Assembly (NCBI RefSeq): GCF_034676705.1
Contig: NZ_JAUCBS010000005.1
Coordinates: 186,001-250,000 of the forward strand
Length of the DNA stretch: 64,000 nt
DNA from: Gemmobacter sp.
Lineage (GTDB): Bacteria > Pseudomonadota > Alphaproteobacteria > Rhodobacterales > Rhodobacteraceae
Direction: 5' to 3'
The translations under genes and the position numbers were made by a program. Below, in pieces: positions 1-8,917 of this stretch (its first letter is position 1; the number at the start of each line of letters is the position of its first letter). Under the pieces are notes generated by a model, which saw only the letters and a program-made list of their open reading frames with translations, was not told the DNA's origin and made no database searches.

Positions 1-1901
1 AGGCGCTGGCGGTGGCCCGCGCGCCATCGGACATGCACCGCAGGCTGGAAACCTGCGGCAAGCCGGTGGTCGCGGTCATCAACGGGCTTGCGCTTGGTGG
101 CGGGTATGAACTGGCGCTGGCCTGCCATCACCGCATCCTGGCCGATGATCCCGGCGCAAGGGTCGGCCTGCCCGAGGTGACGGTAGGCCTGCTGCCCGGG
201 TCGGGCGGCACCCAGCGGCTGGCCCGCATGATCGGCCTGCGTCCCGCGCTGGCCGTGCTGCTGGATGGCAAGCCGCGCAACCCCGATCAGGCGCTGAAGG
301 CCGGGCTGGTGGATCAGGTGGTTCCCCGCGACCGGATGGATGCCGCCGCCCGCGCCTGGATTGATGCCAACCCCGCGCCTGTCCAGCCCTGGGATCGCGA
401 CCGTTACGCGCATCCCGAAGGCAATGGCCTGCTGGTGCCGTCGGTCGCCAGCTACCTGTCCACCCTGCCCGCCCAGATCGCGCGGGACACGTTCCACAAC
501 TACCCCGCCGCCGCCGCCATTGCCGCCTGTGTGTTCGAAGGCATCCAGCTGCCGTTCGATGCCGCGCAGAAGCTGGAACAGAAGTATTTCGCCAAGCTGC
601 TGTCCGATCCGGTCGCGGGGAACATCATCCGCACGACGTTCGTCAACAAGGGCGAGGCCAAGAAGCTGGCCCGCCGGCCTGCCGGCCTTGCCAAGGTGCG
701 GCATGACCGGGTGGGCGTGCTGGGCGCCGGGCTGATGGGCGCCGGCATTGCCCAGGTGGCGGCCGAGGCGGGGATGGATGTCGTCCTGCTGGACCGCACC
801 CAGGACGAGGCCGACAAGGGCCGCGCCAAAATCGAAGCAACCCTTGCGCGCGAGGTGCAGAAGGGCCGCCGCACCGAGGCCGCATTGGCGCAGGTGATGG
901 GCCGGATCACCGCCACCGCCGATGTCGCCGCGCTGGCCACCGCCGACATCATCGTCGAGGCGGTGTTCGAGGATACCGCCGTCAAGGCCGACATCACCCG
1001 CCGCGTGCAGGCGGTGGTCCGGCCCGGCACGCTGTTCGCCACCAACACATCGACCCTGCCGATCACCCGGCTGGCCCGCGCGGCGCAGGATGCCGGGCGC
1101 TTCATCGGGCTGCATTTCTTTTCCCCGGTCAACCGGATGGAACTGGTCGAGGTGATCCGCGGGCAGGCAACCACCGATGCCACGCTGGCCGAGGCGCTGG
1201 ATTTCGTCGAACGCCTGCGCAAGGTGCCGATCACCGTCAACGACAGCCGGGGGTTCTATACCAGCCGGGTGTTCCAGACCTTCATCCACGAAGGCATGGC
1301 CATGCTGGGCGAAGGCACCGCCCCCGCCCTGATCGAGAATGCCGCGCGCTTTGCCGGGTTTCCGGTCGGCCCGCTGACCCTGCTGGACGAGGTGACGGTG
1401 GATCTGCCGATGAAGATCATCGACCAGGCGATTGCCGAGGAAGGCGCCGCCTACCAGATCCCCTGCGGCCATGCCGTGGCCGCCCGCATGATCGCCCTTG
1501 GCCGCAATGGCCGCAAGACCGGGGGCGGATTCTATGACTATGCCGCCGACGGGTCGAAACAGCTGTGGCCCGGGCTGGCAGACCATTTCCCCGTTGCCGC
1601 CGACCAGCCACCGCTGGAGGAGCTGAAAAAGCGGTTCCTGTATATCCAGGCGCTGGAAACCGCCCGCTGTCTGGAAGAAGGCGTGCTGGTCAGCGCGGTG
1701 GATGGCGATCTGGGCGCGGTGCTGGGCTGGTCTTACCCGACATGGACGGGCGGCACGCTGTCGCTGATCGACATGGTGGGCCTGCGCGCCTTCATCGCCG
1801 AATGCGACCGGCTGGCACAGCGCACCGGGCCGCGGTTCACCGCATCGGACTGGTTGCGGGCGCGGGCCGATGCCGGGCAGCCGCTGGTCGGGGCCGCCTG
1901 A
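1..1901 (+). CDS. Fatty-acid oxidation multifunctional protein, enoyl-CoA hydratase / 3-hydroxyacyl-CoA dehydrogenase (5' end missing)
   Basis: The frame is open from the left edge, so the first roughly 85 residues lie outside the window; about 632 are visible against 700-715 for FadJ/FadB. The visible protein starts inside a crotonase fold. Both catalytic glutamates are seen, in GGGYELALAC and GLPEVTVGLLPG. A Rossmann motif GAGLMGAGIAQ follows, then the dehydrogenase histidine in GLHFFSPVNRMELVEV and the C-terminal 3-hydroxyacyl-CoA dehydrogenase domains. Family knowledge: such proteins hydrate 2-enoyl-CoA and oxidise the 3-hydroxyacyl-CoA with NAD. The stop overlaps the next start (TGATG), so it is co-translated with the acyl-CoA dehydrogenase, the preceding step of beta-oxidation. 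No thiolase is seen nearby. Confidence 0.93.
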   Translation, partial: ALAVARAPSDMHRRLETCGKPVVAVINGLALGGGYELALACHHRILADDPGARVGLPEVTVGLLPGSGGTQRLARMIGLRPALAVLLDGKPRNPDQALKAGLVDQVVPRDRMDAAARAWIDANPAPVQPWDRDRYAHPEGNGLLVPSVASYLSTLPAQIARDTFHNYPAAAAIAACVFEGIQLPFDAAQKLEQKYFAKLLSDPVAGNIIRTTFVNKGEAKKLARRPAGLAKVRHDRVGVLGAGLMGAGIAQVAAEAGMDVVLLDRTQDEADKGRAKIEATLAREVQKGRRTEAALAQVMGRITATADVAALATADIIVEAVFEDTAVKADITRRVQAVVRPGTLFATNTSTLPITRLARAAQDAGRFIGLHFFSPVNRMELVEVIRGQATTDATLAEALDFVERLRKVPITVNDSRGFYTSRVFQTFIHEGMAMLGEGTAPALIENAARFAGFPVGPLTLLDEVTVDLPMKIIDQAIAEEGAAYQIPCGHAVAARMIALGRNGRKTGGGFYDYAADGSKQLWPGLADHFPVAADQPPLEELKKRFLYIQALETARCLEEGVLVSAVDGDLGAVLGWSYPTWTGGTLSLIDMVGLRAFIAECDRLAQRTGPRFTASDWLRARADAGQPLVGAA

Positions 1902-3058
1902 TGGACCGGCTGATCTTTGACGCCGACCACGACCTGTTCCGCGACAACGTGCGCCGGTTCATGGAACGCGAGGTGGCCCCCCATGCCGCCCGCTGGCGCG
2001 CCGCCGGGGTGGTCGACCGCGAGGTCTATCGCAAGGCTGGCCAGAACGGGTTCCTGCTGACCTGGGCCGACGAGGCCTATGGCGGGGCGGGCCTGGATGA
2101 TTTCCGCTATGAGCAGATCATCTACGAGGAAAACATCCGCCACGGCGAAATCGGGTTCTATATCAACCTGCATTCCGGGCTGGTGGCGCCCTATATCGCC
2201 GGCCTTGGCGATGCCGACCAGAAGGCGCGCTGGCTGCCCGGCTGCGTGTCGGGCGATACCATCCTGGCCGTGGCCATGACCGAACCGGGCGCCGGCAGCG
2301 ACCTGGCCGGGATGAAGACCCGGGCCGAGGATCGCGGCGATCACTGGCTGCTGAACGGGTCCAAGACCTATATCTCGAACGGTCAGCTGGCCGATCTGGT
2401 CATCGTCGCCGCCCGCACCGATCCCGACAAGCGCCATGCGCTTGGCCTGTTCGTGGTCGAACGCGGGATGCCGGGGTTCGAACGCGGCCAGCCGCTGCAA
2501 AAGATGGGCCTTGCCGCACAGGACACGTCGGAACTGTTCTTTACCGATGTCCGGGTGCCCAAGGCCAACCTGCTGGGCGTGGCGGGCGAAGGGTTCCGCT
2601 ACCTTGGCCGGTTCCTGGCGGGCGAACGGCTGATTGCCGCCATCGGGTCGATGGCAACGGCGCAAAAGGCATTCGACCTGACGCTGGCCTATGTCAAGGA
2701 TCGCCGCGCCTTTGGCCGGCCCATCGGCGCCTTCCAGAACGCCCGCTTCCGGCTGGCCGAACTGCGCACCGAACTGGATCTGGCGCAATGTTTCGTGGAC
2801 CAGTGCGTGCTGCTGTATAACCAGCGCAAACTGACGCCCGAGACGGCGGCACAGGCCAAGCTCGCCTCCAGCGAAGCCGAGGGGCGCATGGTGGACCTTG
2901 GCGTCCAGCTGCATGGCGGGGCGGGCTATATGGCGGAATTCGAGATCTCGCGCATGTTCACCGATGCGCGGGTGACGCGGATCTTTGCCGGCACCTCGGA
3001 AATCATGAAGGAAATCATCAGCCGGGGCCTGGGGCTGGACGACCGCAAGATGAACTGA
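1901..3058 (+). CDS. Acyl-CoA dehydrogenase (LCAD-like)
   Basis: 385 residues, a normal length for a FAD-dependent acyl-CoA dehydrogenase, which forms the 2,3-double bond of acyl-CoA and passes electrons to ETF. The start ATG overlaps the previous stop. Family signatures seen are AMTEPGAGSDLAGM (flavin and substrate loop), GRPIGAFQNARFRLAEL and LHGGAGYMAE. Near the C-terminus the usual YEGT catalytic motif reads FAGTSEIM, so the standard catalytic glutamate is replaced. This is also the case in LCAD and isovaleryl-CoA dehydrogenase-type enzymes, which keep the base elsewhere. An active enzyme with long or branched substrates is therefore likely. A strong terminator follows. Confidence 0.93.
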   Translation: MDRLIFDADHDLFRDNVRRFMEREVAPHAARWRAAGVVDREVYRKAGQNGFLLTWADEAYGGAGLDDFRYEQIIYEENIRHGEIGFYINLHSGLVAPYIAGLGDADQKARWLPGCVSGDTILAVAMTEPGAGSDLAGMKTRAEDRGDHWLLNGSKTYISNGQLADLVIVAARTDPDKRHALGLFVVERGMPGFERGQPLQKMGLAAQDTSELFFTDVRVPKANLLGVAGEGFRYLGRFLAGERLIAAIGSMATAQKAFDLTLAYVKDRRAFGRPIGAFQNARFRLAELRTELDLAQCFVDQCVLLYNQRKLTPETAAQAKLASSEAEGRMVDLGVQLHGGAGYMAEFEISRMFTDARVTRIFAGTSEIMKEIISRGLGLDDRKMN

Positions 3059-3074
3059 CCTTGCAGCCATGGCG

Positions 3075-3105
3075 CCCCGCCCTGCCCCATGCAGGGCGGG
3101 GTTTT
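3075..3105 (+). terminator. Rho-independent terminator after the FadJ/acyl-CoA dehydrogenase pair
   Basis: A perfect 10-bp stem (CCCCGCCCTG at 3075-3084 with CAGGGCGGGG at 3092-3101) with a 7-base loop is followed directly by TTTT. It sits 16 bases after the stop at 3058. Confidence 0.85.
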
Positions 3106-3117
3106 CCATTGACCATG

Positions 3118-3147
3118 AAAAACCCCCGGGGCCGCTGGCCCGGGGGG
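3118..3147 (-). terminator. Rho-independent terminator for the minus-strand acyl-CoA dehydrogenase/MaoC operon
   Basis: On the minus strand an 11-bp GC stem with one mismatch (arms 3137-3147 and 3123-3133, loop 3134-3136) is followed by five T (AAAAA at 3118-3122 on the plus strand). It lies about 40 bases past the minus-strand stop at 3189, back to back with the plus-strand terminator. Confidence 0.75.
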
Positions 3148-3188
3148 CAAGTCGGGATCCGGCCCGGGAGGCGGCCGGACCCCGCCGA

Positions 3189-4352
3189 TCAGAACGACCG
3201 GGGCAGGCCCAGCCGTTCCGCAATACCGTTGCGCGCCATTTCGTTGGTGATCGGGCCGATCTTCCACAACCGGGCATCGCGCCAATACCGCTGCATGTCG
3301 GTTTCCGCCGAATAGCCCATGCCGCCCAGAATCTGGATCCCCAGATCCGCTGCCTTGACCGCATTGTCCGAGGCCGAGACCTTGAGCATCGTGGCCTGCA
3401 TCGCGCAGTCCTTGCCGCTGGCCTGCAACCATGCGGTATAGTTGCACAGCAGTTCGGTCTGCTGGCGCCAGGTGGCAATATCGGCGACGTAATGCTGCAA
3501 CGCCTGGAACGACCCGATCGGGCGGCCGAATGCCTTGCGCTGTTTCATGTAGTCCAGCGCATCTTCCAGCACGCCATCCATCACGCCCAGGCAAAAACTG
3601 CCCACCATGATGCGTTCGTTGTTCAGCGTGGGCAGCAGCATCTTCCAGGCATTGCCGGGCTGGCCCAGCACCAGATCGTCGGGAACGAACACATCGTCCA
3701 GCACCACGGTGCACGACCCGATGGCGCGCATGCCCAGCTTGGGCAGTTCGGTGATGGTGATGCCCTTTTGTCTGGCGGGCACAAAGAACAGCGTCAGCCC
3801 GTGGTGGTTCTTTTCCACGTTCTTGTCGGTGCGGGCCAGCAGCAGGATGTAATCCGCGACATGGGCCGAGGAACACCAGATCTTCTCGCCCGAGATGCGC
3901 CAGCCGCCCTCGGCCCGTTCCGCCGTGGTGCGCAGCGCGCCCAGCACATCGGTGCCGCCGCCCGGTTCGGTGAACCCGATCGAGGCGCGCAGCTTGCCCG
4001 CGGCCATGTCGGGCAGGAACCGGCGCTTCTGCGCCTCGGTCCCGTAAACGCCGATGGACTTGGACCCCGCGAACGAGGTGATGCCCCAGATCCACGCCAG
4101 CCCCCCCAGCGACCGCGCCAGCGCGCGGGCCAGGATCATCTGGGTCTGCACATCGCCGCCCTGCCCGCCGTATTCCTCGGGAATGCCGATGCCGTGGAAC
4201 CCGGCTTCGGTGAACTTCTCCCACAATTCGAACGGGTAGTCGTGTTCCTTGCGCTCCAGCTCGCGCGCCCAGTCCTTCGGGATCTCGGCGCGCACCCATC
4301 TTTCCACCATGTCGCGGAAGGCGACGTTTTCTTCGCTGAAGTCGAAATCCAT
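3189..4352 (-). CDS. Acyl-CoA dehydrogenase (paralogue of the gene at 16033)
   Basis: 387 residues. GGAGG lies a few bases before the ATG at 4352, supporting this start. Visible signatures are GFTEPGGGTDVLGAL and GRPIGSFQALQHYVADIA, then a C-terminal block GGMGYSAETDMQRYWRDARL and GPITNEMARNGIAERLG. No YEGT-type glutamate is present where most family members have one. The C-terminal block is nearly the same as in the gene at 16033-17223, so the two are paralogues and could form a mixed enzyme, as some paired FadE proteins do (inference). It is the last gene of a three-gene minus operon after two MaoC proteins, which suggests dehydrogenation followed by hydration of one substrate. Confidence 0.92.
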   Translation of the reverse strand: MDFDFSEENVAFRDMVERWVRAEIPKDWARELERKEHDYPFELWEKFTEAGFHGIGIPEEYGGQGGDVQTQMILARALARSLGGLAWIWGITSFAGSKSIGVYGTEAQKRRFLPDMAAGKLRASIGFTEPGGGTDVLGALRTTAERAEGGWRISGEKIWCSSAHVADYILLLARTDKNVEKNHHGLTLFFVPARQKGITITELPKLGMRAIGSCTVVLDDVFVPDDLVLGQPGNAWKMLLPTLNNERIMVGSFCLGVMDGVLEDALDYMKQRKAFGRPIGSFQALQHYVADIATWRQQTELLCNYTAWLQASGKDCAMQATMLKVSASDNAVKAADLGIQILGGMGYSAETDMQRYWRDARLWKIGPITNEMARNGIAERLGLPRSF

Positions 4353-4369
4353 ATGGTCCTCCGTTATTG

Positions 4370-4753
4370 TCAGGCGGCTGCGCGGGTCAGGCGCAGGTGC
4401 AATCCCACCACGTCGCCGCGCCCTTCGGCGGCCAGCGTGGCGGTGACGTCGATGTCCGGCCCGGTCGCAGCGTCCAGGGTGCCGCGCACCGTCAGGCGGT
4501 CGCCGGCAAAGACATTGCCCAGCATCCGCGCGCTGTAGCCCAGCAGCCGGGCACCCGGCAGCGCGGCGGTGACGGCGTTCAGCACATAGGCAATGTTCAG
4601 CGGCCCCTGGTTGATCACATCGGGACCAAGGCCCAGCGACCGCACCAGCGCGCCATCCAGATGGATCTGGTTGGGGTCATCCAGGATGCGCGCCCAGACC
4701 TGCATCCATTCGGCGGTCACATCGGTAACGCGGGTTTCCGGCAGGGCGGTCAT
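4370..4753 (-). CDS. MaoC-family dehydratase/hydratase, C-terminal hot-dog half
   Basis: 127 residues with a single hot-dog fold of the MaoC family. It has the typical run of catalytic Asp and His (DDPNQIHLD near residue 26) and a glycine-rich GLGPDVINQGPLNIAYVLN. Family knowledge: these proteins hydrate enoyl-CoA. Its start overlaps the stop of the upstream 148-residue MaoC-like gene by four bases. Together the two make the equivalent of a double hot-dog hydratase, in which only this half carries the obvious Asp/His pair. They probably work as a heterodimer (inference). Confidence 0.85.
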   Translation of the reverse strand: MTALPETRVTDVTAEWMQVWARILDDPNQIHLDGALVRSLGLGPDVINQGPLNIAYVLNAVTAALPGARLLGYSARMLGNVFAGDRLTVRGTLDAATGPDIDVTATLAAEGRGDVVGLHLRLTRAAA

Positions 4754-5196
4754 GCCGATACCTCCGTCTTGCGGGGCAGAACCCAGCGGTTGGTGGTGCG
4801 CACCACAAGGCTGCCATCCGCCGCATGCAGGCGCAATTCATGCGTCAGCAGGTCCATCACGCCCAGCCGCTTGCTGGCCTTGCGCTCCAGCGACACGATC
4901 TGGCCGCGCACCGCATAGGTTTCCCCCACCCGCATCGGCCGGACCAGATCCACATCGCAGCCGGCCATCATCGGCCCGTCGTTCACGTCAAAGTCGCACA
5001 GGGCCAGCAGATCCCCCACGCTCAGGCCCATGCCGCGCTGGGTGGCGATCAGGGCAAAGATCGGATGCGCGGCGCCATCGGGGGCCGGGGTGGTGCCGCT
5101 GCTGATGCAGACCTCGTGGTTGTCGGCGGCGGTGATGGTGAATTCGGTGCCGTCCAGCGAATGCCCGGCCACGGCGGGCGGTGCGGCGCCGGTCAT
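4750..5196 (-). CDS. MaoC/FAS1-type dehydratase, N-terminal hot-dog half
   Basis: 148 residues resembling the N-terminal hot-dog domain of MaoC hydratases (FAS1-like). It begins with SLDGTEFTITAADNHEVC and ends with a VVRTTNRWVLPR strand like those that close such folds. I see no clear Asp/His catalytic pair, so it is likely a structural or substrate-binding partner of the next gene, which it overlaps by four bases. It is the first gene of the minus operon 5196-3189 and faces the divergent MDR gene at 5316, with a predicted TetR operator between them. Confidence 0.78.
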   Translation of the reverse strand: MTGAAPPAVAGHSLDGTEFTITAADNHEVCISSGTTPAPDGAAHPIFALIATQRGMGLSVGDLLALCDFDVNDGPMMAGCDVDLVRPMRVGETYAVRGQIVSLERKASKRLGVMDLLTHELRLHAADGSLVVRTTNRWVLPRKTEVSA

Positions 5197-5267
5197 GGCG
5201 CGGTCTTTCCGAAAATCGCGGTCATTCTTTCCTCCCTCGTGCCCTCATGCCCCTCTGGACTTGATAA

Positions 5268-5285
5268 CTACCTACCGTTAGGTTG
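5268..5285. promoter_or_regulatory. Predicted TetR-family operator, site 1
   Basis: CTACCTACCGTTAGGTTG, an imperfect inverted repeat. It lies 30 bases before the MDR start at 5316 and about 70 bases before the divergent MaoC start at 5196, so it could control both. It aligns without gaps to the sites at 11837, 13475 and 21824. Confidence 0.6.
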
Positions 5286-5315
5286 ATAGGCAAGATCTAT
5301 CGGAGGAGATATCGG

Positions 5316-6326
5316 ATGCAGGCGCTGGAACTGGCGGCCATCGGCGGCGATGGGCCCCGCCTTGTGGAAGTGCTCCGGCCAGAACCGGCGGCGGGTCAGG
5401 TGCGGGTGGCTTTGCGGGCCGCCGCGCTGAACCACCGCGAGCTGTTCATTCTGCAAGGGCAGTATCCAGGCATGGCGCTGCCCTGCACGCTGGGGGCCGA
5501 CGGGGCGGGCATTGTGGATGCCGTGGGCGACGGCGTGCCGCAGGCGCGGATCGGGGAACGGGTGGTGCTGTATCCCGGGATGGACTGGGGCGATGACCAG
5601 CGGTTTCCGGGGCGCGGGTTCCATTTGCTGGGCATGCCAGCGCCGGGCACCATTGCGGAACATATCTGCGTTCCGGCCGGATCGGCCCGGCCGATGCCGC
5701 CCCATCTGGACTTTGCCCAAGCCGCCGCCCTGCCCACCGCCGCGCTGACCGCCTGGCGCGGGCTGACTGCCAAGGCCGGGGTGCAGCCGGACGAGACGCT
5801 GCTGATCACCGGCATCGGCGGCGGTGTCGCCACTTATGCGCTGCTGTTCGGCCGGGCGATGGGGGCACGGGTCTTTGTCACCTCGTCCCGTGCCGATACC
5901 ATCGCCAAGGCGGTGGCTCTGGGGGCCGAAGGCGGCTTCGATTACCGCGACAAGGATTGGCACAAGGCATTCCTGAAGGCCTCGGGCGGGGCGGATGTGG
6001 TGTTCGACGGCGCGCCGGCCGGCAGCATGCGGGCCTATACCCGCGCCCTTCGCATGGGCGCGCGGATCGTGGTCTATGGATCGACCGGCGGTGTGGATGC
6101 CGGGTTCCTGGCCCCGTCGCTGTTCCTGTCGCATGCCACGATCCATGGCACCGCCATGGGCAGCCCAGCGGATTTCACCGGCATGCTGGAGTTTGTCGCG
6201 GCCAAGGGGCTGACCCCGGTCATCGACCGGCGCTTTGCCCTGGCGCAGGCGTCGCAGGCGCTGGACTACCTGCGCGACGGCCATGCCTTTGGCAAGGTCG
6301 TGATCGACATTCCGGGAGAGAGCTGA
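5316..6326 (+). CDS. Zinc-independent MDR-family NAD(P)H:quinone oxidoreductase-like protein
   Basis: 336 residues. GGAGGAG 9 bases before the ATG at 5316 fixes the start. An N-terminal GroES-like domain (LNHRELFILQGQYPG, GADGAGIVDAVGDG) is followed by a Rossmann domain with GIGGGVATYAL and a closing GKVVIDI strand. The GHE zinc motif of alcohol dehydrogenases is absent, which points to the quinone oxidoreductase/enoyl reductase branch of the MDR superfamily. It is first in a three-gene plus operon with an SDR and a CaiB-type protein, the next start overlapping its stop. Likely role: NADPH-dependent reduction of an enoyl or quinone intermediate of the island's substrate (inference). Confidence 0.85.
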   Translation: MQALELAAIGGDGPRLVEVLRPEPAAGQVRVALRAAALNHRELFILQGQYPGMALPCTLGADGAGIVDAVGDGVPQARIGERVVLYPGMDWGDDQRFPGRGFHLLGMPAPGTIAEHICVPAGSARPMPPHLDFAQAAALPTAALTAWRGLTAKAGVQPDETLLITGIGGGVATYALLFGRAMGARVFVTSSRADTIAKAVALGAEGGFDYRDKDWHKAFLKASGGADVVFDGAPAGSMRAYTRALRMGARIVVYGSTGGVDAGFLAPSLFLSHATIHGTAMGSPADFTGMLEFVAAKGLTPVIDRRFALAQASQALDYLRDGHAFGKVVIDIPGES

Positions 6327-7129
6327 TGCAGCCTGCCGCACCCCAGGGGATCTACCGGCTGTTCGATGTGGGCGGCCGGGTCGTGCTGGTGACGGGCGGG
6401 GCCAATGGCCTTGGCCGGATGATCGCCGGCGCCTTCGCCGCGGGCGGCGCGCGGGTCTATGTCACCTCGCGCAAGGCCGAAGATGCCGAACGCGCCGCGG
6501 CCGAGATGGTGGCCGAAGGCGGCATCTGTACCGGGCTGGCCGCCGACCTGTCGGACCCTGCCGGGGCCACCACGCTGGCCGGCCAGATCGCGGAACGCGA
6601 ATCCGCCCTGCATGTGCTGATCAACAATGCCGGCCGGTCCTGGGGGGCACCGCTGGCCCGCTACCCGGACAAGGGCTGGGCGCCGATCATGTCGATCAAC
6701 GTGCAGACGCCGTTCACGCTGGTGCGCGACCTGCTGCCGCTGCTGCGCTCCGCCGCCCGTCCCGATGACCCGGCCCGGGTGATCAACGTGGGATCGGTCG
6801 CCGGGCGGGTGGTGGAACCGATCAGCGCCTATGCCTATTCTGCCTCCAAGGCCGGGCTGGCGCATCTGGGCCGGGTGATGGCCGCCGATCTGGCGCCCGA
6901 GGGCATCACGGTGAACACGCTGGTGCCGGGCTATTTCCCCACCAGCATGACCGGCCATATCCGCGCCGACGAGGCGGCATCGGCCGAACTGCTGGCGCGG
7001 ATCCCGCTGGGCCGCATGGGCTCGCCCGAGGATGCGGCGGGCCTGTGCCTGATGCTGGCGTCGCGGGCCGGCGCCTATCTGACGGGCACCGAGATTGTCA
7101 TGGACGGGGGGCTGTCGGGATGCCGGTAA
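6326..7129 (+). CDS. Short-chain dehydrogenase/reductase
   Basis: 267 residues, classical SDR. The cofactor motif TGGANGLG is near residue 26, NNAG near residue 97, and the catalytic Ser and YxxxK lie in VGSVAGRV and YAYSASKAG. The C-terminal GTEIVMDGG is typical of FabG-like enzymes. The stop of the MDR gene overlaps this start (TGATG). Probably an NAD(P)-linked 3-hydroxyacyl or alcohol oxidoreductase; the substrate cannot be read from sequence. Confidence 0.9.
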   Translation: MQPAAPQGIYRLFDVGGRVVLVTGGANGLGRMIAGAFAAGGARVYVTSRKAEDAERAAAEMVAEGGICTGLAADLSDPAGATTLAGQIAERESALHVLINNAGRSWGAPLARYPDKGWAPIMSINVQTPFTLVRDLLPLLRSAARPDDPARVINVGSVAGRVVEPISAYAYSASKAGLAHLGRVMAADLAPEGITVNTLVPGYFPTSMTGHIRADEAASAELLARIPLGRMGSPEDAAGLCLMLASRAGAYLTGTEIVMDGGLSGCR

Positions 7130-8232
7130 CGCCAACAGGCCCGCTGGCCGGGCTGCGCGTGGTCGAAATGGACGCCATCGGGCCGGTGCCGCTGGTCGGG
7201 CTGCTGCTGGCCGGCAGCGGCGCCGACGTGCTGCGCATCGCCCGCGATGGCGGCGACTGGGACGATGCGACCACCGCCGCCGCCGTGATGCACCGCGGCA
7301 AGGCCAGCGTGACGCTGAACCTCAAGGATCCGGCCGGGGCCGCCATGGCGCTGGATCTGATCGGGCGGGCCGATGCGGTGATCGAAGGCGCCCGGCCCGG
7401 CACGATGGAGCGGCTGGGCCTTGGCCCCGATGCCACGCTGGCGCGCAATCCGGCGCTGGTCTATGGCCGGATGACCGGCTGGGGCCAGACCGGCCCCCGC
7501 GCGATGGAGGCCGGGCACGACATCAACTATCTGGCGCTGACCGGCGTTCTGTCGATGATCGGCCCGGCCACCCGCCCGGTCGCGCCGCTGAACCTGGTGG
7601 CCGATTATGGCGGCGGGGCGATGAACCTGGCCTTTGGCCTGATGGCCGCGCTGTGGCAGGCGCGGGCGACGGGGCGGGGGCAGGTTGTCGATGCCGCCAT
7701 GGTGGATGGCGTGGGCTTTCTGGCCAGCCTGTTCCACGGCTATCAGCAGACCGGCCTGTGGCACGACGGGCGCGAGGCGAACCTGCTGGATGGCGGCGCG
7801 CCCTATTACCGCTGTTATGCGTGCGCCGATGGCCGGTTCATGGCCGCCGGCCCGCTGGAGCCAAAGTTCTACGCCCTGATGATGTGCGGGCTGGGGCTGG
7901 ATCCGGCCGACTGGCCGCAGGACGACCGCGCGACATGGCCGGCGGCAACGGCGGCCATCGGCGCGCGGTTTGCCAGCATGCCGCAGGCGCACTGGACGGC
8001 GCTGTTCGCCGGCACCGATGCCTGCGTGACGCCGGTGCTGGATCTGGCACAAACACGGACCGATCCGCATATCGCCGCGCGGGGGCTGTTCCAGCCGGCA
8101 GGCACCGCGCAGGCGCCCGTCGTGCCGCCGTGGGGCGCGGACCAACGGCCCGACCTGGCCCCCGCGCGGGCCATGGACACGGCCGGGGCGCTGGCCCGCT
8201 GGCCGGTCAGGCCGTCAGCTGCCCCCCGTTGA
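7120..8232 (+). CDS. CaiB/BaiF family: alpha-methylacyl-CoA racemase-like
   Basis: 370 residues of the class III CoA-transferase fold. The segment GHDINYLALTGVLSMIG matches the alpha-methylacyl-CoA racemase subgroup, whose catalytic His/Asp lie in this HDINY block. The length is typical of racemases rather than the longer formyl-CoA transferases. If it is a racemase it would invert a 2-methyl branch before dehydrogenation, which hints at a branched-chain or isoprenoid substrate (inference). The start overlaps the SDR gene by 10 bases. Its 3' end overlaps the convergent SDR at 8207-8232. Confidence 0.85.
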   Translation: MPVTPTGPLAGLRVVEMDAIGPVPLVGLLLAGSGADVLRIARDGGDWDDATTAAAVMHRGKASVTLNLKDPAGAAMALDLIGRADAVIEGARPGTMERLGLGPDATLARNPALVYGRMTGWGQTGPRAMEAGHDINYLALTGVLSMIGPATRPVAPLNLVADYGGGAMNLAFGLMAALWQARATGRGQVVDAAMVDGVGFLASLFHGYQQTGLWHDGREANLLDGGAPYYRCYACADGRFMAAGPLEPKFYALMMCGLGLDPADWPQDDRATWPAATAAIGARFASMPQAHWTALFAGTDACVTPVLDLAQTRTDPHIAARGLFQPAGTAQAPVVPPWGADQRPDLAPARAMDTAGALARWPVRPSAAPR

Positions 8233-8917
8233 TCGAGACGGTCTCCCCGGTGATGAACCCCGCCGCGTCGGAACACAGGTAGCGGACCAGTTCCGCGATT
8301 TCCTCGACCGATCCGGCGCGGCCGGCGGGCACCTTGGCCAGTTCCGCCTCGCGGATGTCGGGGCGGATGGCCCGGGTCATTTCGGTATCGACAAACCCCG
8401 GCGCGATGCAGTTGGCGGTAATGCCCAGTCCCGCCACCTCCAGCGCAAGGGTGCGGGTCATGCCGATCAGCCCGGCCTTGGCGGCGGAATAGTTCGCCTG
8501 TCCCGGCTGGCCGCGCAGCCCGTTCATCGACGACATGTTGACGATGCGGCCAAAGCGGCGGCTGCGCATGCCGGGCAGCACGGCGCGGCACAGGTGGAAC
8601 GGGCCGGTCAGGTTCACGCGCAACACCGCGTCCCAATCGGCCACCGGGTCGAGCTTGTGAAAGAACCCGTCGCGCGTGATGCCGGCATTGTTCACCACCG
8701 CGCCGATGGGGCCATGCGCCACCTCGATCCCCGCAACCGCTTGCGCCACGTCGGCATAATCGGCCACGTCTGCAACTACATCCATCGGCTGAGGGTCGGC
8801 AAAGGCGCGGTCCAGCCGGACCACGCGCCAGCCGCTGTCGGCCAGCCGCCGGGCGATGGCCGCCCCGATGCCGCGCGCGGCGCCGGTGACGATGGCAATA
8901 TCGGGATGATCGGTCAT
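8207..8917 (-). CDS. SDR, PhaB/FabG-type 3-oxoacyl(-CoA) reductase
   Basis: 236 residues. TGAARGIG is near residue 11, NNAGITRDGFFHKL near 75, MSSMNGLRGQPGQANYSAAK carries the catalytic Ser/Tyr/Lys, and GETVSINGGQ is at the end. The stretch ITRDGFFHKL followed by GQPGQANYS resembles acetoacetyl-CoA reductases (PhaB), so a 3-oxoacyl-CoA substrate is likely. It is the last gene of a three-gene minus operon (oxidoreductase, hydrolase, SDR) with four-base overlaps, and runs 26 bases into the convergent CaiB-type gene. Confidence 0.88.
   Translation of the reverse strand: MTDHPDIAIVTGAARGIGAAIARRLADSGWRVVRLDRAFADPQPMDVVADVADYADVAQAVAGIEVAHGPIGAVVNNAGITRDGFFHKLDPVADWDAVLRVNLTGPFHLCRAVLPGMRSRRFGRIVNMSSMNGLRGQPGQANYSAAKAGLIGMTRTLALEVAGLGITANCIAPGFVDTEMTRAIRPDIREAELAKVPAGRAGSVEEIAELVRYLCSDAAGFITGETVSINGGQLTA

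Noticed and set aside
4370..5196. The two MaoC genes as one broken double hot-dog gene
   Set aside because: They overlap with a proper ATGA junction and both have complete folds, a common arrangement for heteromeric MaoC hydratases.
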